Positions 40,769 through 50,572 of a stretch of DNA of 64,000 bases are shown piece after piece. The stretch is from Pseudomonas hamedanensis (GTDB lineage Bacteria > Pseudomonadota > Gammaproteobacteria > Pseudomonadales > Pseudomonadaceae). Every line of letters begins with the position of its first letter. Within the stretch, counting starts at the first letter, position 1. A model generated the notes under the pieces. That model was not told where the DNA came from. It was given only the letters and a program-made list of their open reading frames with translations, and did not search any database. The translations under genes and the position numbers were made by a program. Where the stretch lies: positions 5,190,001 to 5,254,000 of the forward strand of contig NZ_CP077091.1 of NCBI RefSeq assembly GCF_014268595.2, given 5' to 3'.

Positions 40769-42093
40769 AACCCTCGCGCCTGCTGCTGATCTGGCTCGCC
40801 TTGCTGCTGCTCATCAGTCTCGTGCTCGGCACGTTGCAGGCCCTGGGTGCCGAGATCCCGCCCAGCCTGATCTCGATCAATTGGGGCTTGCTGCTGGCCC
40901 TGCTGGCATTGGCGCTGCTCGACGCGCTGCGGCTCAAACGGCGGCCCTCGCCCCGCGTCAAACGGCAGCTGCCCGGCAGCCTCGCGCTGGGCCGCTGGGG
41001 CGAGGTGCAACTGCAGGTTGAACACGACTTCGCCGCGTCAATGCACCTGCAGCTTTTCGACCATGTCCCGGACGGCCTGAGTTTCGAAAACCTGCCGTTG
41101 AACGTCGAATTGCAGGTCGGGCAATCCAGCCGGATCAGCTACCGCGTGCGCCCGCTCAAGCGCGGCCATTTCTGCTTCGAGCGCTGTGAAGTGAACCTGC
41201 CAAGCCCGTTGGGTTTGTGGTCGGGCAAGCGTCTGCTCAGCGTAATCGACCAGACTCGCGTCTACCCCGACTTCGCCCGACTTTACGGCGGTGAGCTGCT
41301 GGCCGTTGACAACTGGCTGAGCCAACTGGGCGTACGCCAGCGGCAACGCCGTGGACTGGGTGTGGAATTCCATCAGTTGCGCGAATTTCGCGAAGGCGAC
41401 AGCCTGCGCCAGATCGACTGGAAAGCCACCGCCCGCCAGCGCACGCCGATCGCCCGTGAGTACGAGGACGAGCGCGACCAACAGATTATCTTCATGCTCG
41501 ACTGCGGCCGCCGCATGCGCAGCCAGGACGATGAGCTGTCGCACTTCGATCACGCGCTCAATGCTTGTCTGTTGCTCGGTTATGTGGCGCTGCGCCAGGG
41601 CGATGCGGTGGGCCTGAGTACGTTTGCCGATGATAAGCCACGCCATGTAGTGCCAGTCAAAGGCAGCGGCCAACTGAACGTCCTGCTTAACGCGGTTTAT
41701 GACCTTGAGAGCACGCAGCGTCCCGCCGATTATCACGCCGCCGCCAACCAGTTACTGGCACGCCAACAGCGCCGGGCGCTGGTAGTGCTGGTGACCAATT
41801 TGCGCGATGACGATGATCAACTGCCAGGCGCGGTCAAACGCCTGAGTGCGCAACATCGGGTACTGGTGGCGAGTCTGCGTGAAGAAGCGCTGGATACGTT
41901 ACGCCAGACGCCAGTGCAAACACTGCCCGAAGCATTGGCCTACTGCGGCACGGTGACTTACCTGAATGAGCGGACAGAACTCCATGAGCAGTTGAATGCT
42001 CATGGAGTTACCGTGATGGATGTTCGGCCCGCAGAGTTCGGGGCCGCGTTGGTGACCCGCTATCTTGACTGGAAAAAGTCCGCCACGCTCTAG
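40765..42093 (+). CDS. DUF58-domain protein
   Basis: A 442-residue partner of the MoxR ATPase. Two N-terminal helices (LLLIWLALLLLISLVLGTLQ and WGLLLALLALALLDAL) are followed by an Ig-like region and the DUF58 core GVEFHQLREFREGDSLRQID-WKATAR. A C-terminal vWA-like fold (IIFMLDCGRRMRS, where the MIDAS DxSxS is degenerate) completes it. The GTG start overlaps the moxR stop by 4 bases. It is last gene of the RDD-SpoIIM-DUF4129-DUF4350-MoxR-DUF58 operon. Confidence 0.9.
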   Translation: MKPSRLLLIWLALLLLISLVLGTLQALGAEIPPSLISINWGLLLALLALALLDALRLKRRPSPRVKRQLPGSLALGRWGEVQLQVEHDFAASMHLQLFDHVPDGLSFENLPLNVELQVGQSSRISYRVRPLKRGHFCFERCEVNLPSPLGLWSGKRLLSVIDQTRVYPDFARLYGGELLAVDNWLSQLGVRQRQRRGLGVEFHQLREFREGDSLRQIDWKATARQRTPIAREYEDERDQQIIFMLDCGRRMRSQDDELSHFDHALNACLLLGYVALRQGDAVGLSTFADDKPRHVVPVKGSGQLNVLLNAVYDLESTQRPADYHAAANQLLARQQRRALVVLVTNLRDDDDQLPGAVKRLSAQHRVLVASLREEALDTLRQTPVQTLPEALAYCGTVTYLNERTELHEQLNAHGVTVMDVRPAEFGAALVTRYLDWKKSATL

Positions 42094-42106
42094 CACGACG
42101 GCACGT

Positions 42107-45100
42107 TCAGAGTACGACCAGAGTCAATGAGCTTTCGGCTGTTCCCGAAGGGTTTTTCACGCTTGCCCTGACTACAACCGAGCCAGTTTCAACAGGTTCA
42201 TATACCACTTTCGACCATCCCTTCTCATCGCTATGGGTCCCTTCCAACGAAACGCCTTCAACGGTCCAGCCCACGTTCATGCCAACGACTGGCTCGGTCA
42301 AATTTTTTACGACCTGAACCGCAATTGTCACGGGCTTGCCCACTTGGCCAATGAGCGGCGACGCATAAATGGAACGCAAGATAACACTGGGCCGAGCAAC
42401 CACGTTGATCTTCTGTACTAGCGAACCCGTGCCCGGATTCAGCGAAGCCACCAGTTCAAACTCCCCGACTTCAGTAGCCAGGAATTTTGTCAAAGCGACT
42501 CCCTGCTGATCGGAAATCGACGCAGGCAGTGATTTACCGCCGAATTGCCAATTGACTGGCACGTTACCTACAGGCATACCTTGCGGTCGGTTTTTCACGA
42601 CTGCCCAAGCGTTTACTTCATCTGCGCGATAGACCGTTGTCCTGTCGCACGTGAGTGATTCGATAATGGGCAATTGACCTTCATACATTAATGACTGCAT
42701 GTCCCAACCTGCCTGGCCCCCTTTTACGGCGGCATACAGAAGGCCATGGCCAGACGGTATCGAGGTTAAACGAGCAATGCCATCCGCTCCTGTCAGGGAA
42801 GAGCCCAGTGGGTAATTCTGAAATTCCCACTCCACCTCGATATCTGCCAGCGGCGCGCCAGTAAGCGCGGAAACTACCTTGGCAAGGGCGTAATCCTCGG
42901 AATCATCCGGCTCGAACAACTCGACAATTTCGCGAGGCTCGTGCAGAAAAAACGGCAACGAAATCGACTCCGAATACTGCTTACCACCCACCGTGGCGGT
43001 CAGTTGCGCCGCTCCCGGTGTTGTGGGCACAAACCGAATCCGCGCCTCGCCATGGAAATTGGTCGTGGTGGTCACCTCGCCAAGGTCCGGACTGTGCCAG
43101 AGGACCTTCATCCCTGCCATGGGCCTGCCACTGATAGCGGAAACAAGCGTGATCTGCTCCGACACAGCCTCGCCCCACAACAGCGTCTGACTGCTTCGCG
43201 AACGCTCCGCAATTTTAACCGTTTGTTCGCCCTGCCCCAGTGACATTGCAATAACAGGAGACAAACGGGCCAACCGAGCAGAGGAAAAGAGCAAGCCAAA
43301 ACTCCCATCCCTGACGTCGCGTGCCTCAAACTGATAGGTCATTCCGGCGTCTGAAAACAACCGGGGCTCACCCAGCTGTGGCTCCTTAAAACGTATGCCC
43401 AGCGCCTTCGGCCCGGTGCCCGTCATTCCCAATGTCAGGTATTGATCAAGCAAGGCGTTGCCATCCGCGACTCTCACGCGCAGGTTGTGCTGACCATTGC
43501 GCCGCGGGAACTCAGTGCTTTGCCCCAACGGCTTGAATGGCCTGGAGTCGAAACTGTATTCAAACCCGGCCCACGGATCCTCCGCCAGCGATACGACTTT
43601 CATCGAGCGACTTTCTTCGAAACCGTCATAAGGGCTGCGAATCGACGCTGTCACCACATGCTCATCTGGGATGGCTGACTCAAAGGGAAAACCACTCCAG
43701 CCGTCGGCGCCCGTCGCGTGCTCTTCGGTGGTGCCGTTGACTGTCCATTGGACAGGTATTCCCTCCAAAGCCAATTCGGGATTAAACGGAGAGCTTACCT
43801 TCAGCCACATCCATGCTGACTCTTGTCCAATGACCGGATCCACCCCGGTTCCACGTGCGTCCTCAATCGTGATTTTATTGTGGGCAAGGGACATATTGTT
43901 AACGTCGCTCGAGCCAGAGTAGTGAATAACGAACTGGAGACTGAAAGTCCCGGGGTTCGTACTTTTTGAACAGTCGAGCGTCCACGTAAACCCGCTGTCA
44001 TCCACAGTATTCCGGCTTTTCGGTGGTGGGCTCAATTCGATTCCAAGCGCTTCTGCCGAGCTTCCACTCCAGACCAGATCCATGTCGATACCCACTAAAG
44101 GGCTGAGCGCATTTGTACGGAAGATATAGTGATGTACAGCGCCTAAGCACGGAAAGAGCGGCTGCCCCCTCAGGTCGGTCAGTTGATCCAGGACCACCGT
44201 CATTTCGTCATGAATGTCAGTTGATAACAATCGGCAGAACAACTCTCGATCAACGAGCGTGTCGGTCACCAACTTCACCTCGAAAATACTGCTGATACTG
44301 TCGAGGCGATCAGAACTGAACGTCCATTCCAGTTCTTGCCCTTCGCGCAATATTTTGGGTACGCCCAGGTCGCCCACCTCCAGACCGATCTCCGGTTTTT
44401 CATCCCGCCATTCAAGCGTGATTGCCTGGCCAATCAGCGGGCTGTCAGCAAGCGCGCGGACCGCCAGGATATGCGTCTGGCCCCGCTTGAAAACGATTCC
44501 TGCCTGGCTAAGTCGCCCGCCATCAAAGGTGATGCTGATCTTGTCTTTCCACTCGTCGCGTTCAAACGCCGTAACAAAAAACACGCGCTCATTTACCGGT
44601 CCGCCTTGGTAGGCACTGACCCTTGCGCTGACTGGCTCGTTGTTCAAAGCCGTCAACGGCCGGTAGTACAGGCTGGCCCAGCCCCCACTGCCGGTACGAG
44701 ACGTGACAATACCCTCGGGGGTCTGCCAGTCGACCAGCGCATCAATCACTGGCTCCCCGGCCCCCTTGTCGGTGACATGCACCACCTGCACCCGCATCAA
44801 TGTCTTTCCATAACCCTCGACTACCGGCGAAAGGTTCGGTCCGCGTGTGTCAACGATCCTGACCTTGTTGCGCGCCAGCGACATAGGTTTACGCGGCGAT
44901 GGCAACAACAGCTTCGAGCAGACCAGTGACAGTTCAAAGCGGCCGTCGAGCCAGTCCTCGCAGGCTAGCGTCCAGACACTATCGTCCCCATCGAAGGCGA
45001 CCGGTTGCTTGAGGGGCGGGGCGATCGTGACCTTCAGCTCTTCATGTCCGACGCCGCTCCAGTGCAGCGACAGGTCTGTCCCCTGCAGAGCGCTGCCGAC

Positions 45101-46414
45101 CGGCCAACGCACAATGAAAGGATAATCGGTGCCACGATTGGGATAGCCGGTCACATTCCAGAGGGTAACTTGCTCCTCGACAACGCAACGCAATTCGTCC
45201 CAGGGATCGGTTTGCAGCACTGTCACCGGAAATTCATGAATCGCCTCGCCACTGGCGTAATAAGGGCTGTCGACTGACGCCGTGATGACGAATTCACCCG
45301 CTTGCTCGGGGACAAAATCAAAGTACACCCAACCCTGTTCATTGGTAGTACCGGTGGCCAGCAATCCCTGTTCGGTATTTGTCCACCTGACCTCCCGGCC
45401 ATCAAGCGCCTGGCTGGTGTAGAACGAGATGACTTGCACGCCCAACTGGACACTTTGTTTCAATTCCAAAACGGGGTAATAAGCCGCTTCCTGCACGTTG
45501 CGGATAGCCAGACGGTGATGTCCCAACGACACATCGATCACATAAGGTGCAGCGTTGTACTGATTAACCAGGCTGATCCAGAAGTCGTGACTTTTTTCTT
45601 CACCGATTACCGGGCAGTCGAGTACCCAACGCGACGTCAGCTCATGTTCGACGCCCCAATCAGGGGTGGCCTTGACTGCTTCCATCGGATTACCGTATTG
45701 GATCAGGGCAGTTTTGGTATCCAGCCAGGCGTTGCCTGGCACAGGTTTAACGGACAGATTGTGCGGCATGTAAAGTGGGTTGCCCTGGCCGCTACCGAGC
45801 GAGGCCCCCAGGCACAGATACACGGTTGAACCCGGCGCAAGGGTCTGTTCATCCAGATGTATTTCTTCAAGTTCCAATGCCCCCAGCTTCAATTGAAGGT
45901 CAATGTGAGTAATGCAGACCGACGAGCGATTATCTGAAGGATTGGCCGGAACACCGTTGACCTCCACGGTTATCTCGTCATCGCTGACTAACTCAAAAGG
46001 ATCCAGTAAGGCCTCATAGTAAAGTGGCTCGAAAACCAGCGGCTGCCCCTCCGCCAAGCGTGCCTGATCTTGCTCGGGGTCGCGATCGAGCCCCTCGACA
46101 AGTTCCAGTCTCAGCAACTCGTCATCACCTTTGAGGATGCGCAGACAGCCTGGTTGCCCCGACCATTGCGCCCCTTTGCGCAGCTCGCACAGAAACGAAA
46201 GCCGGTAACTCGCGTTGGCAGCGGATGTTTTAGGGAGCGTAATGACCTGAGTGGCCGAGCCCCCGGCATTAAGCTCCATAAATGCGGTTAACCACCCTTC
46301 ATACATTTCACTGCCCCGGCCGACGATTCCTTTACGCCTCCATTCACTGAGCGCCTCGGTGAAACGCCCATTGCGTACCAGACTTTCATTCGCCTGAATG
46401 ACGGGTTCAGTCAT
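42107..46414 (-). CDS. Large invasin-like multi-Ig protein of the Tc locus
   Basis: A 1435-residue protein I do not recognise as a named gene. Residues 1-185 look like a jelly-roll or carbohydrate-binding-type domain (SLVRNGRFTEALSEW at the start). After that, at least seven invasin/Big_1-like modules recur (about residues 335, 560, 885, 1100, 1185, 1280 and 1375), each with G-x-x-V-x-W, then G-W/G-A and a closing A-S-V/A-T-V strand. Alternating modules read P-L-x-G-x-D/A-x-x-L-x-W (about 445, 660, 775 and 990). No signal peptide or transmembrane segment is seen. It overlaps the TccB-like stop by 8 bases, with AAGGAG upstream, so it belongs to the toxin operon. It may be a receptor-binding or accessory component. 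Confidence 0.85.
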   Translation of the reverse strand: MTEPVIQANESLVRNGRFTEALSEWRRKGIVGRGSEMYEGWLTAFMELNAGGSATQVITLPKTSAANASYRLSFLCELRKGAQWSGQPGCLRILKGDDELLRLELVEGLDRDPEQDQARLAEGQPLVFEPLYYEALLDPFELVSDDEITVEVNGVPANPSDNRSSVCITHIDLQLKLGALELEEIHLDEQTLAPGSTVYLCLGASLGSGQGNPLYMPHNLSVKPVPGNAWLDTKTALIQYGNPMEAVKATPDWGVEHELTSRWVLDCPVIGEEKSHDFWISLVNQYNAAPYVIDVSLGHHRLAIRNVQEAAYYPVLELKQSVQLGVQVISFYTSQALDGREVRWTNTEQGLLATGTTNEQGWVYFDFVPEQAGEFVITASVDSPYYASGEAIHEFPVTVLQTDPWDELRCVVEEQVTLWNVTGYPNRGTDYPFIVRWPVGSALQGTDLSLHWSGVGHEELKVTIAPPLKQPVAFDGDDSVWTLACEDWLDGRFELSLVCSKLLLPSPRKPMSLARNKVRIVDTRGPNLSPVVEGYGKTLMRVQVVHVTDKGAGEPVIDALVDWQTPEGIVTSRTGSGGWASLYYRPLTALNNEPVSARVSAYQGGPVNERVFFVTAFERDEWKDKISITFDGGRLSQAGIVFKRGQTHILAVRALADSPLIGQAITLEWRDEKPEIGLEVGDLGVPKILREGQELEWTFSSDRLDSISSIFEVKLVTDTLVDRELFCRLLSTDIHDEMTVVLDQLTDLRGQPLFPCLGAVHHYIFRTNALSPLVGIDMDLVWSGSSAEALGIELSPPPKSRNTVDDSGFTWTLDCSKSTNPGTFSLQFVIHYSGSSDVNNMSLAHNKITIEDARGTGVDPVIGQESAWMWLKVSSPFNPELALEGIPVQWTVNGTTEEHATGADGWSGFPFESAIPDEHVVTASIRSPYDGFEESRSMKVVSLAEDPWAGFEYSFDSRPFKPLGQSTEFPRRNGQHNLRVRVADGNALLDQYLTLGMTGTGPKALGIRFKEPQLGEPRLFSDAGMTYQFEARDVRDGSFGLLFSSARLARLSPVIAMSLGQGEQTVKIAERSRSSQTLLWGEAVSEQITLVSAISGRPMAGMKVLWHSPDLGEVTTTTNFHGEARIRFVPTTPGAAQLTATVGGKQYSESISLPFFLHEPREIVELFEPDDSEDYALAKVVSALTGAPLADIEVEWEFQNYPLGSSLTGADGIARLTSIPSGHGLLYAAVKGGQAGWDMQSLMYEGQLPIIESLTCDRTTVYRADEVNAWAVVKNRPQGMPVGNVPVNWQFGGKSLPASISDQQGVALTKFLATEVGEFELVASLNPGTGSLVQKINVVARPSVILRSIYASPLIGQVGKPVTIAVQVVKNLTEPVVGMNVGWTVEGVSLEGTHSDEKGWSKVVYEPVETGSVVVRASVKNPSGTAESSLTLVVL

Positions 46415-49400
46415 GACTGCTCACTCCTTTGCCCGGCCTGTTCAGGCCAGGGGTTTCAGCCTGGTTGACCAGGTCCGTGACTTTTTGCTCGAAGGTCAGT
46501 TCACCCGCCCTGGCGGTATAGCGAATACGCATAATGATGTCGGGCAACGACTGAAGCATGCCGGCTTGCGGTTGTTTCTTCGGCCAAGGGAAAGTCAGTC
46601 TCCAACGAGAGATCACGCCAGTGTTTTCAAACGGATTGAGCAACCCTTCATCAGGCTTGATGTGGGTCATGCCGTCGTCGGCAATCCCCTTCGACAACGC
46701 GATCTGCTGGGCGCTGCGCAGGTTGATCAGCACATCCAGAGGCGCTACCCCTGAAGGGTCATGCAAATACTGCACAGACTGCGTGGTTGGCCGGGTAGCC
46801 GTCATGCTGCTGATCTGGAGCAAGGTCGCCCGCACATCTTCGAACGGTCCTGTCAGCACGGGCAGATCGATCTCTACCGCACTGATCTGCCGGCAGAAAT
46901 GGCCCGGGTAATCACGATCAAACAGCAGCTGGGTCAGTTTGAATTCGAGCACGCCTGTTTCGCGCAGTTGCTGCAACGCTTGCGCCCAGTCGGAAATGCC
47001 GGCTTGAGGATCGACCGAATCCTCGAACAACTGCCGCAAGGAGATGGTTTTTACCAATTCCAGGCGCCGCTCCCGGCTTTGCACGTATTTCTGCTCGAGC
47101 CCCATCATGAAGTTGCGCAGTTGATCACCTGCGGTCAGACCATAGCGGTGATCGAGCCAGACCTGAGGCAAGGGTGCTTGTGCATCGTAGTCTCCGGTTT
47201 CGGCAGCCAGCGAGGCCAGAGAGCTGAGGCACAGACTGATGACCGCATCGTAGGCCTGATAATGCAGCGCCTTGAGCTGACCAAGCATCCAGTCAAATAA
47301 CTCGGCGTTGGCCGCGCGTTTTTTCAGGTAGTTGAACACCGTCAATGTCTGACTATTGGCCCTCACGGCCTGTTCCAGACTGGTTCGTGCCGCGCTGACC
47401 GCGTGGCCCTGCGCGACAATCTGCGCATTGATGGCACGCACTTCCGCCAACGCCTGATTGCGTTGCAGTGCCCAGTCACCGCGGCGCCGACGGTAACCTT
47501 CAGTGGTGGCCTGCCGGTCGGCGTCGATTTGCAGCAATGACGAATTGACCTCCAAGGCAAAAGCAGCGGCATCCAGCGCATGCTCGGGTTTGAAGCCGCC
47601 ATTGGACATGCCAAAGATTTTTGGCAACGCCGCGACGACGCCTCCTGCGGTTTTCAGGATCCTGGATTGCAACGCCAGGGATTTCGACTGGCTCAGGCTC
47701 TTCATGACCTGATACTCGATGTCTGACACGTTTTTGTCGTAACGCGCTTTGTATTCGTCGGCCCGCTCTTGCGCCAGTGCCCGGCTCTGCTCCAGCGCCG
47801 CCACAGAGGCCTCCAACTGGGCGATGGATTGTTCCTGCACCGCCTGGGCATAGTGACCCAGTTCGACCAGATGACTTTGCTGTAGCTCTTCCTGTTCGGC
47901 GCGATCACGGCGCTCCAGCAGACTGAGTACCTGATTGCCGTACTCCTGTAATGCCTGCACCGCTCGCAATGCGACTTCGAATGTCACGCGCCAACGGAAA
48001 GCATTGACCACCAGTCGCCCGCCCATCGGTCTCGGCCCGGCCGCACCACCGGCCGCCAGATCGCGCAGCAACTGATTTGGGTCCGTGGGCGGACTGAACA
48101 GCCGGATGTCCAGGGGCCTGCCGTCGAGTGTGAGATTGTTACGCAGGTTATTCAGCCGAAGTTCAGGCGCGGAAAACAGGTCAAGGAGCATTTGATTGAT
48201 GGGAATTTTAAAGGGTTCGCACGCCAGCAACCCGAGCATCGGCGGTGTGTCGGAGGCGGGGGGATAATCCGCCAGACCGAAGTCCAGCTCCTGTTCCAAG
48301 GCTTCGAGTCCGGGCCGCGAGGCGCTTTGGGCCAGAAGGTTTGCAACCGTGTCGGTTTTCCAGCGGGTGGCCGTGTTGGCGGTAGGCGCCTTGCCCATCA
48401 GAAAGCCGGCCTGGACGTAGCACAACTTGGCCGCCACCAGACTGTCACGGGTCAGTTGCCGGTAATACCAATCGCCCCAGGCCATCAGGTTTTTCACGTA
48501 TTCGGTGAACATCAGGATCTGGAAATGCGCCGGCGCCGCATAGCCAATAGCATCCGGATCCGTGGGGTTCTGGCTCTCACACCCAGGATCCCCGGAAGCC
48601 TTTTTGACATCCAGAGGCCGGCAACGCCAGTACGCCGGTTTCGGATTGGGAAAGGCTGGATCGTCGAGCGGGTCGGCAGGCGCCTGGGGATCGAACACGT
48701 AGTGCAGCCAGTGTTGCGCCTCCCGGAAGCGATCCTCATCGCGCAAGCGCGTCGCCATCAAATGCGGCAAGTGAAAAAACAGCTCATAGAAGCACAAGCC
48801 ATTGGCGCCGTTGAACGCACCATCGGGCTCATCGACACTATGTCCGACCGGCGCAGGCTCCTGAATGAACTGGACGTGCCAGTCCAGTACAGCATCGACG
48901 GAAATATTCGAACTGTGCACCAACTCCGGCCCAAACAATGAATTGAGCCGGACAAACTTCAGCTTCAGCTCAGCCTGATTGAAGGATAGAAACTGTGCAG
49001 CATCGACGCTGTTTTTGTGCAGCGTCACTGGGACGAAGTCCAGCAGATCGATGACCGTCAGATCAAACAGCTTTACTCCCAGCGCGGCAGTGGAGGATCC
49101 AAATGAAAAAGTGCTCGGATTCGGCCATGTGCCTTTGTCCCGCTTGAAGGTCAGCGGCTCGGTGACCCAGCCGCCCGCCTGATCGAAATTTATCTTTATC
49201 GGTGCCGGGTCTCCACCCGCTGGCAGCAGCAGCTCGAGTGTCAGCTCTTGCTGCCCGGAGGGAAGCCCCGTAGGCCAGCAAAAACCACGCACGGTCAGTA
49301 CATCTTTTTCAGCCTTGTCAACCTCGTCAAATACCCGCAGAGCCGTCACTTGCAGATCCAGATATGGCGTCAGGTTACCCGCAGGGTTTGTACGGGTGAT

Positions 49401-50519
49401 CACAGGCACTTGACTGTTCAGCGGATGTTGCACGGTTTCGTTACTGGTAAACCGATCATTGAGCGCCTGTTCCAGCCAGTCGCCGGCGTCGTGGGCAACG
49501 GTGCGCATCAGCACGTCGTAAACCGCATGCGCCCTGAAGTCTGCAAGCTTTACCGGAGTAAACCTGCCCGTCATCAAAATACCCAGCTTGCCCTTGGGAT
49601 TCAGGTAATCGACGCGCACGCTCGCAATCAAGCGTGCGCCCGGCGCAAGTGCATGATCGTGCTCCGAGCTGTGAACATTCAGCGGCGGCGACCATTGGCC
49701 ATTCTGCGCCTTGAACGCCAGGTTGATATCCAGTTTGTACGGGACAGAATCAGTTGCTGCCTGAGCGATGATTTTGTCGCGCCACTGCGCCCAGACCAGG
49801 CACAGGCGGCCATTCCAGAACACCGGGCGGACATCCAGCACTTGGTCGGCAGTCGGGATATCCACCGCTTGCCATTCACTCCAGGCCGCCGGACTGACCA
49901 CCGTGCTGGTGGTACCCAGTTCAATCTCGGCCTTGCGCCAGAAATACTGGAACGGCTGCACTCGCTGGCGCCCGACAAAGTAATAATCGGCTCTGGCAGG
50001 CGTCGTCCCGTCCATGTAGCAACTGATCACGTCCAGGTCGCAGGTTTGCTCGAATTCCTGCAGATATTCCTGCAATGCCGCCTGCACGGAATCGTCGCTC
50101 AAGCGCGCCTGGTTGAGGTTGTTTTCCAGATTCCTGAACAGGCTGGTCTTGCGCAGACGCACAAACGGATTGATGAAGTTTTCCGGGTAGCACGCAATCA
50201 ACTGCACTGCTGCCCAGTCGGGGTAGTTGTTATAGAGTTCCCATTGGAGCAAGTGACGCTTGTCGAACTCCTGCTCCTCAAATCCGGGTTCCAGCTTGCG
50301 ATAGACCGCATGGATGTACTGCTGAGTACAACTCGTTGCTTCGGCCACCCACGAACTCTGCACCTGGTAAGTATCCAGCGGATCCATGCGCAGCAATTCG
50401 AACAGATCTGCCGGCGTTCCCAGGAAAGGATATTGCCCTTTGCCCGCTGTGCCGATGCAATACTCAAGCAGCGCCAAACGACGTTTTCCCAGCAGCTCGC
50501 TAAGGTTACTCACTGTCAT
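46407..50519 (-). CDS. Tc toxin A-subunit C-terminal half (TccB-like)
   Basis: A 1370-residue protein matching the C-terminal half of insecticidal Tc-A subunits. After an N-terminal region it has the neuraminidase-like section (AEIELGTTSTVV...FWNGRLCLVWAQWRDKI), then a long helical pore-forming section. A remembered TcdA1 stretch aligns well: YRRRRGDWALQRNQALAEV, LFDWMLGQLKALHYQAYDAV and the TcB-binding end DLPVLTGPFEDVRATL. TcA pentamers form the translocation channel that injects the TcC toxic domain. GGAG precedes the ATG, 54 bases after the TccA-like stop. No TcB or TcC is in the window. Confidence 0.92.
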   Translation of the reverse strand: MTVSNLSELLGKRRLALLEYCIGTAGKGQYPFLGTPADLFELLRMDPLDTYQVQSSWVAEATSCTQQYIHAVYRKLEPGFEEQEFDKRHLLQWELYNNYPDWAAVQLIACYPENFINPFVRLRKTSLFRNLENNLNQARLSDDSVQAALQEYLQEFEQTCDLDVISCYMDGTTPARADYYFVGRQRVQPFQYFWRKAEIELGTTSTVVSPAAWSEWQAVDIPTADQVLDVRPVFWNGRLCLVWAQWRDKIIAQAATDSVPYKLDINLAFKAQNGQWSPPLNVHSSEHDHALAPGARLIASVRVDYLNPKGKLGILMTGRFTPVKLADFRAHAVYDVLMRTVAHDAGDWLEQALNDRFTSNETVQHPLNSQVPVITRTNPAGNLTPYLDLQVTALRVFDEVDKAEKDVLTVRGFCWPTGLPSGQQELTLELLLPAGGDPAPIKINFDQAGGWVTEPLTFKRDKGTWPNPSTFSFGSSTAALGVKLFDLTVIDLLDFVPVTLHKNSVDAAQFLSFNQAELKLKFVRLNSLFGPELVHSSNISVDAVLDWHVQFIQEPAPVGHSVDEPDGAFNGANGLCFYELFFHLPHLMATRLRDEDRFREAQHWLHYVFDPQAPADPLDDPAFPNPKPAYWRCRPLDVKKASGDPGCESQNPTDPDAIGYAAPAHFQILMFTEYVKNLMAWGDWYYRQLTRDSLVAAKLCYVQAGFLMGKAPTANTATRWKTDTVANLLAQSASRPGLEALEQELDFGLADYPPASDTPPMLGLLACEPFKIPINQMLLDLFSAPELRLNNLRNNLTLDGRPLDIRLFSPPTDPNQLLRDLAAGGAAGPRPMGGRLVVNAFRWRVTFEVALRAVQALQEYGNQVLSLLERRDRAEQEELQQSHLVELGHYAQAVQEQSIAQLEASVAALEQSRALAQERADEYKARYDKNVSDIEYQVMKSLSQSKSLALQSRILKTAGGVVAALPKIFGMSNGGFKPEHALDAAAFALEVNSSLLQIDADRQATTEGYRRRRGDWALQRNQALAEVRAINAQIVAQGHAVSAARTSLEQAVRANSQTLTVFNYLKKRAANAELFDWMLGQLKALHYQAYDAVISLCLSSLASLAAETGDYDAQAPLPQVWLDHRYGLTAGDQLRNFMMGLEQKYVQSRERRLELVKTISLRQLFEDSVDPQAGISDWAQALQQLRETGVLEFKLTQLLFDRDYPGHFCRQISAVEIDLPVLTGPFEDVRATLLQISSMTATRPTTQSVQYLHDPSGVAPLDVLINLRSAQQIALSKGIADDGMTHIKPDEGLLNPFENTGVISRWRLTFPWPKKQPQAGMLQSLPDIIMRIRYTARAGELTFEQKVTDLVNQAETPGLNRPGKGVSSHD

Positions 50520-50572
50520 GATCCAGCTCCTGGGGTGATACCCGGAAACAAATATTTGTCAGGCGATCGCGC

